Origin: Actinomycetota bacterium
Lineage (GTDB): Bacteria; Actinomycetota; Actinomycetes; Actinomycetales; Microbacteriaceae
DNA length: 8,406 nucleotides
NCBI GenBank assembly: GCA_009702645.1
Contig: WLHO01000026.1
Span: 1 to 8,406, forward strand
Direction: 5' to 3'
Shown: piece by piece, positions 1 through 8,406 of the stretch
Position numbering within the stretch: position 1 is the stretch's first letter
Layout: each line of letters begins with the position of its first letter
Position numbers and translations under genes: made by a program
Notes under the pieces: generated by a model
Told to the model about the DNA's origin: nothing
What the model saw: only the letters and a program-made list of their open reading frames with translations
The model's database searches: none

Positions 1-971
1 GTTAGGTCCTCAAGGTTAATGCCAACTTCACCGACTTCAGTAAGCAGTCGTGCAAGCTCGCCCGGCTTATCGTCAATCATGACGATTACCTTTGCGTACT
101 GAGTTGCTGATTGACCATGCTTACCAGGAATGCGCGAAACTCCTAAGTTTCCAGCCTCCAGCAATTTACCCAGTGAAGCTAGAGAGCCGGGCCTTCCAAC
201 TTCTTTCAGCGAATCAAGTACGAGATCCAGATCTCCCTTTAGGGATTCAATAACCTTGGCCACCTCTTCGCTGTTTGCGGCAAGAATTTGAATCCAAAGC
301 TTTGGGTCAGATGCTGCGATACGTGTGGTGTCTCTGAGTCCCTGCCCAGCCAAAGCAATGTCGCTAGCTTGTGAGTCGGAGAGCCTGGCAGCAAGCAGGG
401 AAGCCACAAGTTGCGGAGCGTGAGAAACCAACGCAACAGCGCGATCGTGATCATTTGGATTTAGGTGCATCAAGGTTGCACCAAGATCTAGAGCTAACGC
501 CTCAACTAGATCAATCGATGCTTTCGCCGATAGCTTGTTTGGGCTAATCACCCAAGGTCTTCCAGTGAATATGTCGCTTCTTCCAGCAAGGGCGCCGGCC
601 TGTTCGCGTCCTGCCATCGGGTGCGATCCGACATACCTTGAAAGATCAGCTGAAGTTGTCTCCAGTTTTTCCAGAATGGTCGCTTTCACGCTTGCAACAT
701 CAGTCACGGTGGCATCTGGGTGAAGCTCTAGTTGCTGCTGGATAACTGACGCCGTTACATCTGGTGGCACGCAGACAACTACAAGAGCTGGGCTTTGGCC
801 GTCTTGGAATTTCTCACCTGCTCCAAAATCAACTGCCAAGTCCTGAACTGCAGGTGAGCTGTCGACAAGAAGCACTTTGATGCCGGCTTGAGTAAGGGCT
901 AAACCAATGGAAGTTCCAATTAGGCCAGAGCCTACAATCTTTACTGGTCCGGCTACCCGCGCCGTGCTCAC
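1..971 (-). CDS. tyrA: Prephenate dehydrogenase (TyrA) with C-terminal ACT domain, 3' end cut by window
   Basis: NAD-dependent oxidative decarboxylation of prephenate to 4-hydroxyphenylpyruvate, the committed step to tyrosine, in the cytoplasm. I read 323 codons without a stop from a GTG start (971-969). An N-terminal Rossmann fold shows G14-S-G16-L-I-G19, and Asp37 at the end of the second strand is consistent with NAD preference. The family motif SHPMAGRE follows at 116-123, with His117 the likely catalytic histidine. SHAPQ (183-187) and GLRDTTRIAASDPKLW (211-226) are conserved dehydrogenase motifs. From about residue 293 the pattern VIVMIDDKPGELARLL marks an ACT domain, the usual site of tyrosine feedback inhibition in this class; it runs off the window. 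The GTG start overlaps the aroH stop as GTGA, lies ten codons before the Rossmann strand and has no good Shine-Dalgarno, which suggests translational coupling to aroH. Function is secure; the exact start is likely but not proven. Confidence 0.93.
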   Translation of the reverse strand, partial: MSTARVAGPVKIVGSGLIGTSIGLALTQAGIKVLLVDSSPAVQDLAVDFGAGEKFQDGQSPALVVVCVPPDVTASVIQQQLELHPDATVTDVASVKATILEKLETTSADLSRYVGSHPMAGREQAGALAGRSDIFTGRPWVISPNKLSAKASIDLVEALALDLGATLMHLNPNDHDRAVALVSHAPQLVASLLAARLSDSQASDIALAGQGLRDTTRIAASDPKLWIQILAANSEEVAKVIESLKGDLDLVLDSLKEVGRPGSLASLGKLLEAGNLGVSRIPGKHGQSATQYAKVIVMIDDKPGELARLLTEVGEVGINLEDL

Positions 972-1330
972 TGTGCCAAATCCAAACGGAGAGCGGTAGC
1001 GCCCCGCAGGTAGATGTGCTGAACCTCACTACGGGGAATATCTAGATCTGCATTTATGAGAACTCGAATTACCCTCGGCATAGCTCCGGCAACGTTCATC
1101 TCCACAAAGCACATCAGTGGTACATCGCCAAGCCCAAGCTCTCTTGCTGCAAGGGCTGGGAACTCAGAGGTTACATCCGGGGTTGCGGTGAACAGAATCG
1201 AAATCAACTGTGAGTTATCGACGTTGTTGGCGTGCAGCGCTTTCGATAAAAGCTCGGCGGTTGATTTGAGCAGGTGCTCGCGCTCGTCGCTATCTAGCTG
1301 GATCGCTCCCCTGATTGCTCGCACTGCCAT
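968..1330 (-). CDS. aroH: Monofunctional chorismate mutase, AroH class
   Basis: Converts chorismate to prephenate, the substrate of the next gene's product. The 120-residue protein matches the trimeric pseudo-alpha/beta-barrel AroH class of Bacillus subtilis (about 127 aa), not the all-helical AroQ class. Residues equivalent to the known active site are all present: Arg7 in AIRGA, Phe57 and Arg63 in FPALAARE, Cys74 and Glu77, Arg89 in VIRVLI, Tyr107 in HIYL and Arg115 in LRLDL. Numbering is the same as or one below the B. subtilis enzyme as I remember it. The ATG (1330-1328) lies one base after the rluB stop and has a good Shine-Dalgarno, AGAGG at 1342-1338, seven bases upstream. The stop overlaps the tyrA start by four bases, so the two steps chorismate to prephenate to hydroxyphenylpyruvate are encoded by coupled genes. 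No regulatory domain is seen; control probably rests on the TyrA ACT domain or on earlier shikimate enzymes. Confidence 0.95.
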   Translation of the reverse strand: MAVRAIRGAIQLDSDEREHLLKSTAELLSKALHANNVDNSQLISILFTATPDVTSEFPALAARELGLGDVPLMCFVEMNVAGAMPRVIRVLINADLDIPRSEVQHIYLRGATALRLDLAQ

Positions 1331-1331
1331 C

Positions 1332-2075
1332 TCATCGCCTCTTCTTGTCTGCCGCTTTCAAAAGCACACCGAGCTCTATTTTACTGAGCTGACGGATATG
1401 ACCTATGTTCAAGTGCCCCAAGTGTAGGGGTCCAAACTGCCTTCGAACCAGTGCTACAACGGGAAATCCGACGGATTCGAACATGCGACGTACAATTCTG
1501 TTCTTGCCGCTGTGTAGCTCAATTTCCACCAGGCTGTGATTTCCAGAGGCTGACAGAAGTCTTGCCTTGTCCGCTTTTGCAAGCCCATCTTCTAATTCCA
1601 CCCCGGCAATTAGCTTGTTCAGAATCGGCTGAGTTATCTGGCCGTGGACTTTTGCCTGATATGTCTTAGTGACTTCAAAGGATGGGTGTAAAAGCTTGTG
1701 CGCCAAATCCCCGTCATTTGTCAGCAACAACAATCCTGTTGTTTCGGCGTCAAGCCGCCCGACATTGAACACACGATCATAATCAAGCGCGTACTGACTC
1801 AAATCAGGTCTGCCATGCTCATCCTGCATGCTGCTGACAACTCCATATGGCTTATTGAGCATCAGATAAACCTTGGTGACATCCAGCTGAATTGGAGTTC
1901 CCTTAACGACTACTTTGTCGGTATCGGGATTGATTCGAGTTCCAAGCTCGGTGACCACTTTGCCATTTACCTTCACGGCACCGGCGACAATCATCTCCTC
2001 GCAAACGCGCCGTGAGGCGACCCCTGCAGCGGCCAAGACTTTCTGAAGTCTTATCCCCTCAGGCTTATCGCTCAT
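1332..2075 (-). CDS. rluB: 23S rRNA pseudouridine synthase, RluB/RsuA family
   Basis: Isomerises a specific uridine in rRNA to pseudouridine; in the RluB subfamily the target is in the 23S rRNA peptidyl-transferase region, but the exact site cannot be read from sequence. The 247-residue protein has an N-terminal S4 RNA-binding domain (about 8-58, RLQKVLAAAGVASRR then VKVNG), followed by the synthase core LMLNKPYGVVSS (71-82) and motif GRLDAETTGLLLLTNDGD. In that motif Asp109 is the catalytic aspartate. The C-terminal motif GKNRIVRRMFESVGFPV is family-typical. I start at the ATG 2075-2073 (MSDKPEGIRLQK). The same frame stays open upstream to 2186, but that stretch is hydrophobic, unrelated to the family and lies over scpB. 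The chosen start overlaps the scpB stop by 11 bases and has no clear Shine-Dalgarno, so coupling to scpB is likely. The position after scpB is the usual actinobacterial context. RluB versus a sister such as RluE/RluF is less certain than the family. Confidence 0.9.
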   Translation of the reverse strand: MSDKPEGIRLQKVLAAAGVASRRVCEEMIVAGAVKVNGKVVTELGTRINPDTDKVVVKGTPIQLDVTKVYLMLNKPYGVVSSMQDEHGRPDLSQYALDYDRVFNVGRLDAETTGLLLLTNDGDLAHKLLHPSFEVTKTYQAKVHGQITQPILNKLIAGVELEDGLAKADKARLLSASGNHSLVEIELHSGKNRIVRRMFESVGFPVVALVRRQFGPLHLGHLNIGHIRQLSKIELGVLLKAADKKRR

Positions 2076-2655
2076 TAAAGTCACTGTTGATATCAGGCAG
2101 GTATGGGCTAATCGGAGGAAGCTGATCCAACGAATTGATGCCCAACTGCTCCAGCAGCAAAGACGTAGTGCCGTAGTGAATAGCACCGGTTTCAGAGTCG
2201 GTATACAGCTCAGTTACCAAACCTCTCGAGGTGAGAGTTCTAACTACCGAGTCCACGTTTACTCCACGGATCGATGCAATCTGTCCACGAGCAATTGGCT
2301 GCTTGTAGGCGATGACTGACAGTGTTTCCAAAGCTGCTTGGGAAAGCTTGGTTGGGTTCTCATTGGCGATAAACATCTTTACTGCCCAGTCGTAGTTTTC
2401 GCGAACGTAGATTCTCCAACCACCGGCAACCTCACGAAGCTCGAATCCTCTGGCGCTGACTCCGTCCTTTCCGTCGTAGTCTTCGCGAAGCTTATGAACT
2501 GCGTCGCGCACCTGATTGACAGGGATCTCAAGAGCGGTTGCCAAGGCAACCAGCGAGATCGGTGCATCGGTGACCATCAAGATCGCTTCGATAGCACCTT
2601 CAATGCTGTCTTCTTGCAGTGTGTTTTCAAAGCCCTGATTTTCATCAAGAGTCAT
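2065..2655 (-). CDS. scpB: Segregation and condensation protein B (ScpB)
   Basis: Subunit of the SMC-ScpAB condensin complex that organises and helps segregate the chromosome; ScpB dimers bind the central part of ScpA. The 196-residue protein fits the family size and its two winged-helix layout. The first domain begins at SIEGAIEAILMVTDAPISL (17-35) with GFELREVAGGWRIYVRENY at about 70-88. The second begins with the signature LSQAALETLSVIAYKQPIAR (104-123), followed by IRGVNVDSVVRTLTSRGLV. The acidic N-terminal tail (1-17) and the C-terminal tail are not conserved. The ATG at 2655 overlaps the end of scpA by 11 bases and has a good Shine-Dalgarno, GGGAG at 2666-2662, with six bases of spacing. 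Its own end overlaps rluB by 11 bases. It should be co-expressed with scpA. Confidence 0.95.
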   Translation of the reverse strand: MTLDENQGFENTLQEDSIEGAIEAILMVTDAPISLVALATALEIPVNQVRDAVHKLREDYDGKDGVSARGFELREVAGGWRIYVRENYDWAVKMFIANENPTKLSQAALETLSVIAYKQPIARGQIASIRGVNVDSVVRTLTSRGLVTELYTDSETGAIHYGTTSLLLEQLGINSLDQLPPISPYLPDINSDFNER

Positions 2656-3469
2656 AGTCAGCTCCCAGACTTGCTAGTTGTTCATCATCAAAGTGGTCGG
2701 CCTGCCAAGTGATCTCAAGATCAGCCAGCGGTCCATCTTGGCGCATTGCAATCGCCGAGAGGCGATACAGCTCCAAAACAGCAAGGAATCTTGCCACCAC
2801 AACTGCTCGATCTGTTTCTTCGCGAATCAGATCAAAGAATGTCAGACTTCCAGCTTTGCGGAGTCTAAGAATAACCTCGGTTGCCTGCTCTCGAATACTT
2901 ACAGCAGGTGCGTGAAGGTGAGTAAGTCCAATTCCTGGAATTTCTCGTGGAGTAAACACATCCTGAGATAGGGCGTGGAACTCCTCAAGTGTCATCGTCC
3001 AAACCAGCTCAGGAGTGCTCTCCCGGAAGCGGGTCTCAATTGGAACATCGCGCGCTAAGCGCTTAGCTTCAACTTCGAAGCGGGCGTTGAACCAGGTAGA
3101 TACTTCCTTGAACGCCTTGTACTGGAGCAATCTGGCAAACAGCAGGTCCCTAGCCTCAAGAAGTGCAACATCTTCTGCGTCAACAAGCTCTCCCTTAGGT
3201 CGCAGGCTGACAATCTTTAGATCCAGAAGAGTTGCCGCAATAACGAGGAACTCGCTGGCCTGCTCCATCTCCTCATGCTCATCTAGTTGCTTGACGTATT
3301 GAATGAACTCATCGGTAACCCTAGAAAGTGATACCTCAGTGATATCCATCTCGTGCTTGGAAATCAAAGACAGCAGCAGATCAAAGGGGCCCTCGAAGTT
3401 ACTTAGTGTTAGCGCAAAGCCGGAGTCCTTCGGAGGCTCCAGCACCTCTGGGCTATGGGGCGCTGCCAC
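2645..3469 (-). CDS. scpA: Segregation and condensation protein A (ScpA), kleisin
   Basis: Kleisin subunit that bridges the two SMC heads and recruits ScpB. The 274-residue protein carries the N-terminal kleisin signature NFEGPFDLLLSLISKHEMDI (24-43). A predicted helical region follows, rich in Leu, Glu and Ala (about 45-130, including EFLVIAATLLDLKIVSLRPK). The C-terminal winged helix that contacts the SMC head shows FFDLIREETDRAVVVARFLAVLEL and ends near DLEITW. The chosen start is GTG at 3469-3467, inside parA, giving a 17-base overlap with the parA stop. No strong Shine-Dalgarno precedes it. A second GTG at 3445-3443 would drop eight unconserved residues and almost abolish the overlap, so the start is open. 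Either way the position directly after parA suggests coupled translation. No smc gene is in the window. Confidence 0.94.
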   Translation of the reverse strand: MAAPHSPEVLEPPKDSGFALTLSNFEGPFDLLLSLISKHEMDITEVSLSRVTDEFIQYVKQLDEHEEMEQASEFLVIAATLLDLKIVSLRPKGELVDAEDVALLEARDLLFARLLQYKAFKEVSTWFNARFEVEAKRLARDVPIETRFRESTPELVWTMTLEEFHALSQDVFTPREIPGIGLTHLHAPAVSIREQATEVILRLRKAGSLTFFDLIREETDRAVVVARFLAVLELYRLSAIAMRQDGPLADLEITWQADHFDDEQLASLGADYDS

Positions 3470-4286
3470 GGGCTACTAGCTCTCTCGCGACGGTCCGGTA
3501 ATACTCGGCCGCATCTGATGTTGGTGCAAATTCGGTAATTGGCAAAGCCGCGATTGTCGCATCAGGAAACTTGACGGTGCGGTTGACGATGGTGTCAAAG
3601 ACTTGGTCGCCAAAAGCTTCGTAAAGTCTTTCTACTACTTCCCTAGCGTGGAGCGTCCTCGGGTCATACATGGTTGCCAGGATTCCATCGAGTTTGATGG
3701 CTGGGTTTAGGCGATCTCTAACCTTTTCGATGGTTTCGATAAGAAGTGCAACGCCTCTAAGGGCAAAGAATTCGCAGTTCAAAGGGATAAGCACTCCGTG
3801 AGCGGCAGTTAGGGCATTCACGGTTAGAAGTCCCAGCGAAGGCTGGCAGTCGATGATGATGACATCGTAGTTTCCAAGAATCGGTCGAAGAATACGAGCC
3901 AAGATTTGCTCTCTTGCTACCTCGTTTACCAACTGGACTTCAGCAGCCGAGAGGTCAATGTTGGCAGGAATTACGTCAAGATTTTTGACGCCAGTTTTTA
4001 CAATAACTTCTTCTACGTTTAGATCTTTTTCAACCATTAGGTCGTAAATGGTCTTGATATCGTGTGCTACAACTCCCAGACCTGCCGAAAGGGCACCCTG
4101 GGGATCGAAATCTACAAGTAGAACTTTGCGTCCGTAGCCTGCAAGAGCAGAAGCCAGGTTGATGGCTGTGGTGGTTTTACCCACCCCGCCTTTTTGATTA
4201 CACATGGCGATTATTCGCGCCGGACCGTGAGAAGAAAGCGGTGTGGGGATTTCAAACTTTGGCCGTTTAACTGGTCGCTGTGCCAT
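3453..4286 (-). CDS. parA: Orphan ParA/Soj-family ATPase linked to scpAB
   Basis: MinD/ParA-family P-loop ATPase of 277 residues. The deviant Walker A is KGGVGKTT (32-39, with Lys32 and Lys37), Walker A' is VDFDPQG (58-64), and Walker B is IIIDCQPSLG, with Asp146. The CQP in place of the usual CPP, and the lead-in HGPARIIAMCNQ, match the actinobacterial copy found between xerD and scpA (the Rv1708 type of Mycobacterium tuberculosis), not the copy beside parB near the origin. The first 22 residues form a basic, proline-rich tail (RPVKRPKF) without a helix-turn-helix. No parB or parS-like 16-mer is seen here. The neighbours XerD, ScpA and ScpB suggest a role in chromosome positioning or condensin placement, but that is inference and its biochemical partner is unknown. 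The ATG has a strong Shine-Dalgarno, GGGAGG at 4296-4291, only four bases away. The symbol describes the family, not proven partition function. Confidence 0.9.
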   Translation of the reverse strand: MAQRPVKRPKFEIPTPLSSHGPARIIAMCNQKGGVGKTTTAINLASALAGYGRKVLLVDFDPQGALSAGLGVVAHDIKTIYDLMVEKDLNVEEVIVKTGVKNLDVIPANIDLSAAEVQLVNEVAREQILARILRPILGNYDVIIIDCQPSLGLLTVNALTAAHGVLIPLNCEFFALRGVALLIETIEKVRDRLNPAIKLDGILATMYDPRTLHAREVVERLYEAFGDQVFDTIVNRTVKFPDATIAALPITEFAPTSDAAEYYRTVARELVARGSAP

Positions 4287-4290
4287 GAAT

Positions 4291-4296
4291 CCTCCC
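4291..4296 (-). promoter_or_regulatory. Ribosome binding site of parA (GGGAGG)
   Basis: This is among the strongest Shine-Dalgarno matches in the window, four bases before the parA ATG, which is closer than usual. It fixes the parA start and shows that parA, unlike most genes here, can be translated independently of the gene before it. It may therefore head the parA-scpA-scpB-rluB-aroH-tyrA chain. Confidence 0.7.
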
Positions 4297-4301
4297 GAGC
4301 T

Positions 4302-4326
4302 AATAGCCTACCTTCCTGAAATAGCC
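4302..4326. repeat. 7-bp direct repeat AATAGCC in the xerD-parA spacer
   Basis: AATAGCC occurs at 4302-4308 and again at 4320-4326, 18 bases apart start to start. The first copy is part of the near-palindrome GCTAATAGC (4299-4307) and the second is part of the hairpin at the xerD stop. The 41-bp spacer also carries the parA Shine-Dalgarno (4296-4291). I see no good promoter in it: TAGGCT (4310-4305, minus) fits a loose -10 pattern but has no matching -35. Function, if any, is unknown. Confidence 0.35.
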
Positions 4327-4334
4327 CCTATTTC
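4318..4334 (-). repeat. Perfect 7-bp inverted repeat at the xerD stop codon
   Basis: GAAATAG and CTATTTC form a perfect seven-base stem around a three-base loop (4325-4327), and the xerD TAG stop lies in one arm. On the transcribed strand the stem is AT-rich with a GGG loop and is followed by AGGAAGG, not a run of T, so it is not a convincing intrinsic terminator. It could be an mRNA hairpin at the xerD-parA junction or chance. Confidence 0.4.
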
Positions 4335-5256
4335 CTGGCCCGAGGATGGCTGGTGGCGTATACCTCGCGCAGGGCATCGACCGTGACGAGGGTGTAAATC
4401 TGAGTGGTAGCTACCGAGGAATGCCCAAGAAGTTCTTGCACCACTCGAACATCGGCTCCACCCTCGAGAAGGTGGGTAGCAAACGAATGCCTGAGGGTAT
4501 GGGGTGAAATCTCCCCCATGATTTTGGCCTGGTCAGCTGCATCGGAAATAATCTGCCAAGCCGACTGCCTGGATAATCTAGTTCCCCGCTGGTTTAGAAA
4601 AAGAGCTGGAGTACCCCTGCCTTTGCCGATCAACGCAGGGCGGGATCGAACCAGATAAGTACTAATTGCTCGCTGCGCAAAGCTTCCAACCGGAACCACT
4701 CGCTCTTTAGAGCCCTTACCAAAAAGGCGAATCATTGTCGGATCTAGCAAATCATCCAAGTTCAAAGCTGTTAGCTCACTGATTCGAGCCCCAGTTGCAT
4801 AAAGCAATTCCAAAATCGCGCGGTTTCTAACCCGCGCCATATCCAGCGCGGTAGCATCCTCAATCTCCGGATCTGGACCAGCAGCATTGATCAGCTTCTC
4901 AACTTCAGACACACTTATGGCTTTAGGTAGTCGCTTAGGAAGTTTTGGTGGCTTTACTCGAGCACTCGGGTCGCCAGTGGTTATGGATTCAAACAACCAA
5001 AACTTATGTAATCCCCGAACTCCAGCAAGCATCCTCGCAACCGAATTGGAGGCTAAGACGCCAGATGCACCTATCGACTGAAGGTAATCATTTACGTTTG
5101 CCTCAGTGATGGCACCGGGATCAGAAATCTTGTTCTTTTCTAGGAACAAGAGGTAGCCGTTTAGATCTCTTCGATAAGCGGCAACGGTATTTTTGGCAAG
5201 ACCGCGCTCAATACTAAGGTGACGTAGATACTCCTCAACTAGTTGAGCAAGTGTCT

Positions 5257-5260
<4 letters not shown>
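4328..5260 (-). CDS. xerD: Tyrosine recombinase XerD
   Basis: Site-specific recombinase that, with XerC, resolves chromosome dimers at dif under FtsK control. The 310-residue protein has the N-terminal core-binding SAM-like domain (about 1-95, with IERGLAKNTVAAYRRDL at 17-33) and a C-terminal catalytic domain. The catalytic set is complete: Arg159 in TGARISE, Lys182 in GKGSKER, His254 and Arg257 in HTLRHSFA, His280 in LGHSS, and nucleophile Tyr289 in QIYT. Spacing of the last four equals that of E. coli XerD. Context (NUDIX before, parA-scpA after) is the standard actinobacterial xerD site, which favours XerD over XerC or a phage integrase. The ATG overlaps the NUDIX stop as ATGA, with only a weak, distant AGG upstream, so coupling is likely. 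No dif-like site was recognised in the window. Confidence 0.94.
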
Positions 5261-7498
<2,238 letters not shown>

Positions 7499-7500
7499 TC

Positions 7501-7530
7501 ATCTTACTAGTTGAATCGCCTCGAACTCAA
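7501..7530 (-). promoter_or_regulatory. Predicted sigma-70-type promoter for pyrG, giving a near-leaderless transcript
   Basis: On the minus strand TTGAGT (7530-7525) and TAAGAT (7506-7501) are separated by 18 bases, resembling TTGACA and TATAAT with four matches each. Only eight bases separate the -10 box from the pyrG ATG, so initiation at the usual distance would fall within about three bases of the start codon. This agrees with the missing Shine-Dalgarno and with how common leaderless mRNAs are in Actinobacteria. It is a reading by eye; hexamers of this quality arise by chance, but the place is apt. The rest of the spacer (7552-7531) holds only a short TGTCGT/TGTCGA tandem (7547-7536) and no convincing recN terminator. 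Confidence 0.5.
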
Positions 7531-7552
7531 TGATCGACAACGACACGCAAAA

Positions 7553-8406
7553 TTACTTCGCCAGAGCGCTTTGAGCCAGATCCAGTAGCTCCTTGGCGTG
7601 AGATCTTCCGGTCTCAGATTCGCTAAGACCCGAAAGCATTCGAGCTAGTTCCTCAACAACCTGCTCACCTTCAAGGCGAACCACGTCTGTGGCAGTGAAT
7701 TCTGCGGTGGAGGACTTTAGGACCCTCAAGTGACGATTTGCAAAGGCAGCAACCTGAGGCAAGTGAGTGACAACGATGACTTGAGCGTTTCTAGCCAGCA
7801 TGGCAAGTCGCTTTCCTACCTCAGTAGCTGCCGCGCCGCCAACTCCCGCATCAACTTCGTCGAAGATAAAAGTCGGCGCTAGTTCGCTCTTTGCCAAAAC
7901 CACTTCGATGGCAAGCATGATCCTCGACAGCTCCCCGCCGGAAGCACCTTTGCCAATTGGCCTGGGTTCCGCACCAGGATATGCGCTGAGCAACAGGGCC
8001 ACCTGATCAAACCCATGGGCTGATAGTTCGCTAAGCCTTGAAACTTGAACATCCAAACTTGCGCCGTTCATCGCCAATGCTGCTAGTTCAGCGGTCACTG
8101 CTGCTGAAAGCTCAGCTGCGGCCTTAGTCCTAATGGCACTGATCTTTTCTGCCAAATCATGAGCTTGCTGACTGTATTGCTGCTCTTCAAGAGCGAGTTT
8201 GGCAATTGCCTCATCGGAAGAATCCAAATCAAGCAATCTAGACCCAGCAGTTTCTAGGTAGGCGATAACTTCATCCAGGCTTGGGCCATACTTTCGCATT
8301 GCGGCTGTTAGCTCCGCACGGCGCGACTGCACTGATTCAAGCTGAGCTGCCCCATCGCTGTCTAGGCCGGCGATGTAGCTCGAGATGCTCGCTGCAGTCT
8401 CATTGA
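7553..8406 (-). CDS. recN: DNA repair protein RecN, C-terminal half (5' end outside window)
   Basis: SMC-like ATPase acting early at DNA double-strand breaks. The window holds the last 283 codons; the frame is open to the edge at 8404, so the GTG at 8332 is an internal codon and not the start. Visible parts are the end of the coiled coil, rich in Ala, Glu, Leu and Gln (about the first 120 residues). After it come the ABC signature GKGASGGELSRIMLAIE, Walker B TFIFDEVDAGVGG, and the H-loop VTHLPQVAAFANRHL. The C-terminal tail ends near AKELLDLAQSALAK. The spacing signature, Walker B and DEVDAGVGG pattern is typical of RecN rather than RecF or SMC. The Walker A half, about 270-300 residues, lies beyond 8406. 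It ends with TAA 60 bases before pyrG. Any LexA/SOS control region would be outside the window. Confidence 0.95.
   Translation of the reverse strand, partial: NETAASISSYIAGLDSDGAAQLESVQSRRAELTAAMRKYGPSLDEVIAYLETAGSRLLDLDSSDEAIAKLALEEQQYSQQAHDLAEKISAIRTKAAAELSAAVTAELAALAMNGASLDVQVSRLSELSAHGFDQVALLLSAYPGAEPRPIGKGASGGELSRIMLAIEVVLAKSELAPTFIFDEVDAGVGGAAATEVGKRLAMLARNAQVIVVTHLPQVAAFANRHLRVLKSSTAEFTATDVVRLEGEQVVEELARMLSGLSESETGRSHAKELLDLAQSALAK

Noticed and set aside
239..454. 71-codon minus-strand open frame in the tyrA region
   Set aside because: It is in a different frame from the TyrA protein, whose continuous frame from 971 to the edge carries all family motifs.
1056..1427. 123-codon open frame on the plus strand
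   Set aside because: It lies opposite aroH and the end of rluB, has no family resemblance or Shine-Dalgarno, and spans two real genes with full motif sets.
2076..2186. In-frame N-terminal extension of rluB by 37 codons
   Set aside because: The extension is unlike the family, lies inside scpB, and the S4 domain begins right after the downstream ATG at 2075.
2338..2712. 124-codon open frame on the plus strand
   Set aside because: Antisense to scpB and the end of scpA; its composition reads as a shadow of those genes and no domain is seen.
4318..4334. Intrinsic terminator after xerD
   Set aside because: The stem is short and AT-rich, and no T-run follows on the transcribed strand.

Overview
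The window is a gene-dense block of bacterial housekeeping DNA in which all ten genes lie on the minus strand, so transcription runs from high to low coordinates. In that direction the order is recN (partial), pyrG, a NUDIX ADP-ribose pyrophosphatase, xerD, an orphan parA, scpA, scpB, an RluB-type pseudouridine synthase, aroH-type chorismate mutase and tyrA (partial). This order (recN ... pyrG - NUDIX - xerD - parA - scpA - scpB - rluB ...) is characteristic of Actinobacteria. The orphan ParA carries the actinobacterial pattern HGPARIIAMCNQKGG and DCQPSLG. Base composition looks close to half G+C, and the genes are tightly packed with little spacer. I infer a small-genome, moderate-GC actinobacterium, possibly a freshwater Microbacteriaceae (Luna/Rhodoluna/Aquiluna-like). 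That placement is a guess from gene order and composition, not a computed one.

Region by region: 8406-7553 is the C-terminal half of the DNA-repair ATPase RecN. A 60-bp spacer (7552-7493) follows, with a plausible promoter sitting so close to the pyrG start codon that the transcript would be nearly leaderless. pyrG (CTP synthase), the NUDIX gene and xerD (chromosome dimer resolution) then overlap head to tail by 8 and 4 bases. A 41-bp spacer with a small perfect hairpin and a 7-bp direct repeat separates xerD from parA. From parA to the window edge, six genes form one chain in which every junction is an overlap or a single base: parA/scpA 17 bp, scpA/scpB 11 bp, scpB/rluB 11 bp, rluB-aroH 1 bp gap, aroH/tyrA 4 bp.

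Functionally, the window combines chromosome maintenance (RecN, XerD, ParA-like ATPase, the SMC partners ScpA and ScpB) with nucleotide metabolism (PyrG, NUDIX), rRNA modification (RluB) and the chorismate-to-tyrosine branch (AroH then TyrA). Both ends are cut by the window: tyrA lacks the end of its ACT domain and recN lacks its N-terminal ATPase half.

I found no mobile element, CRISPR array, RNA gene or undescribed system. The items worth a second look are modest: the predicted leaderless pyrG promoter, the orphan ParA translationally linked to condensin genes, the absence of the genes that separate recN and pyrG in mycobacteria and corynebacteria, and the small hairpin/repeat element before parA.
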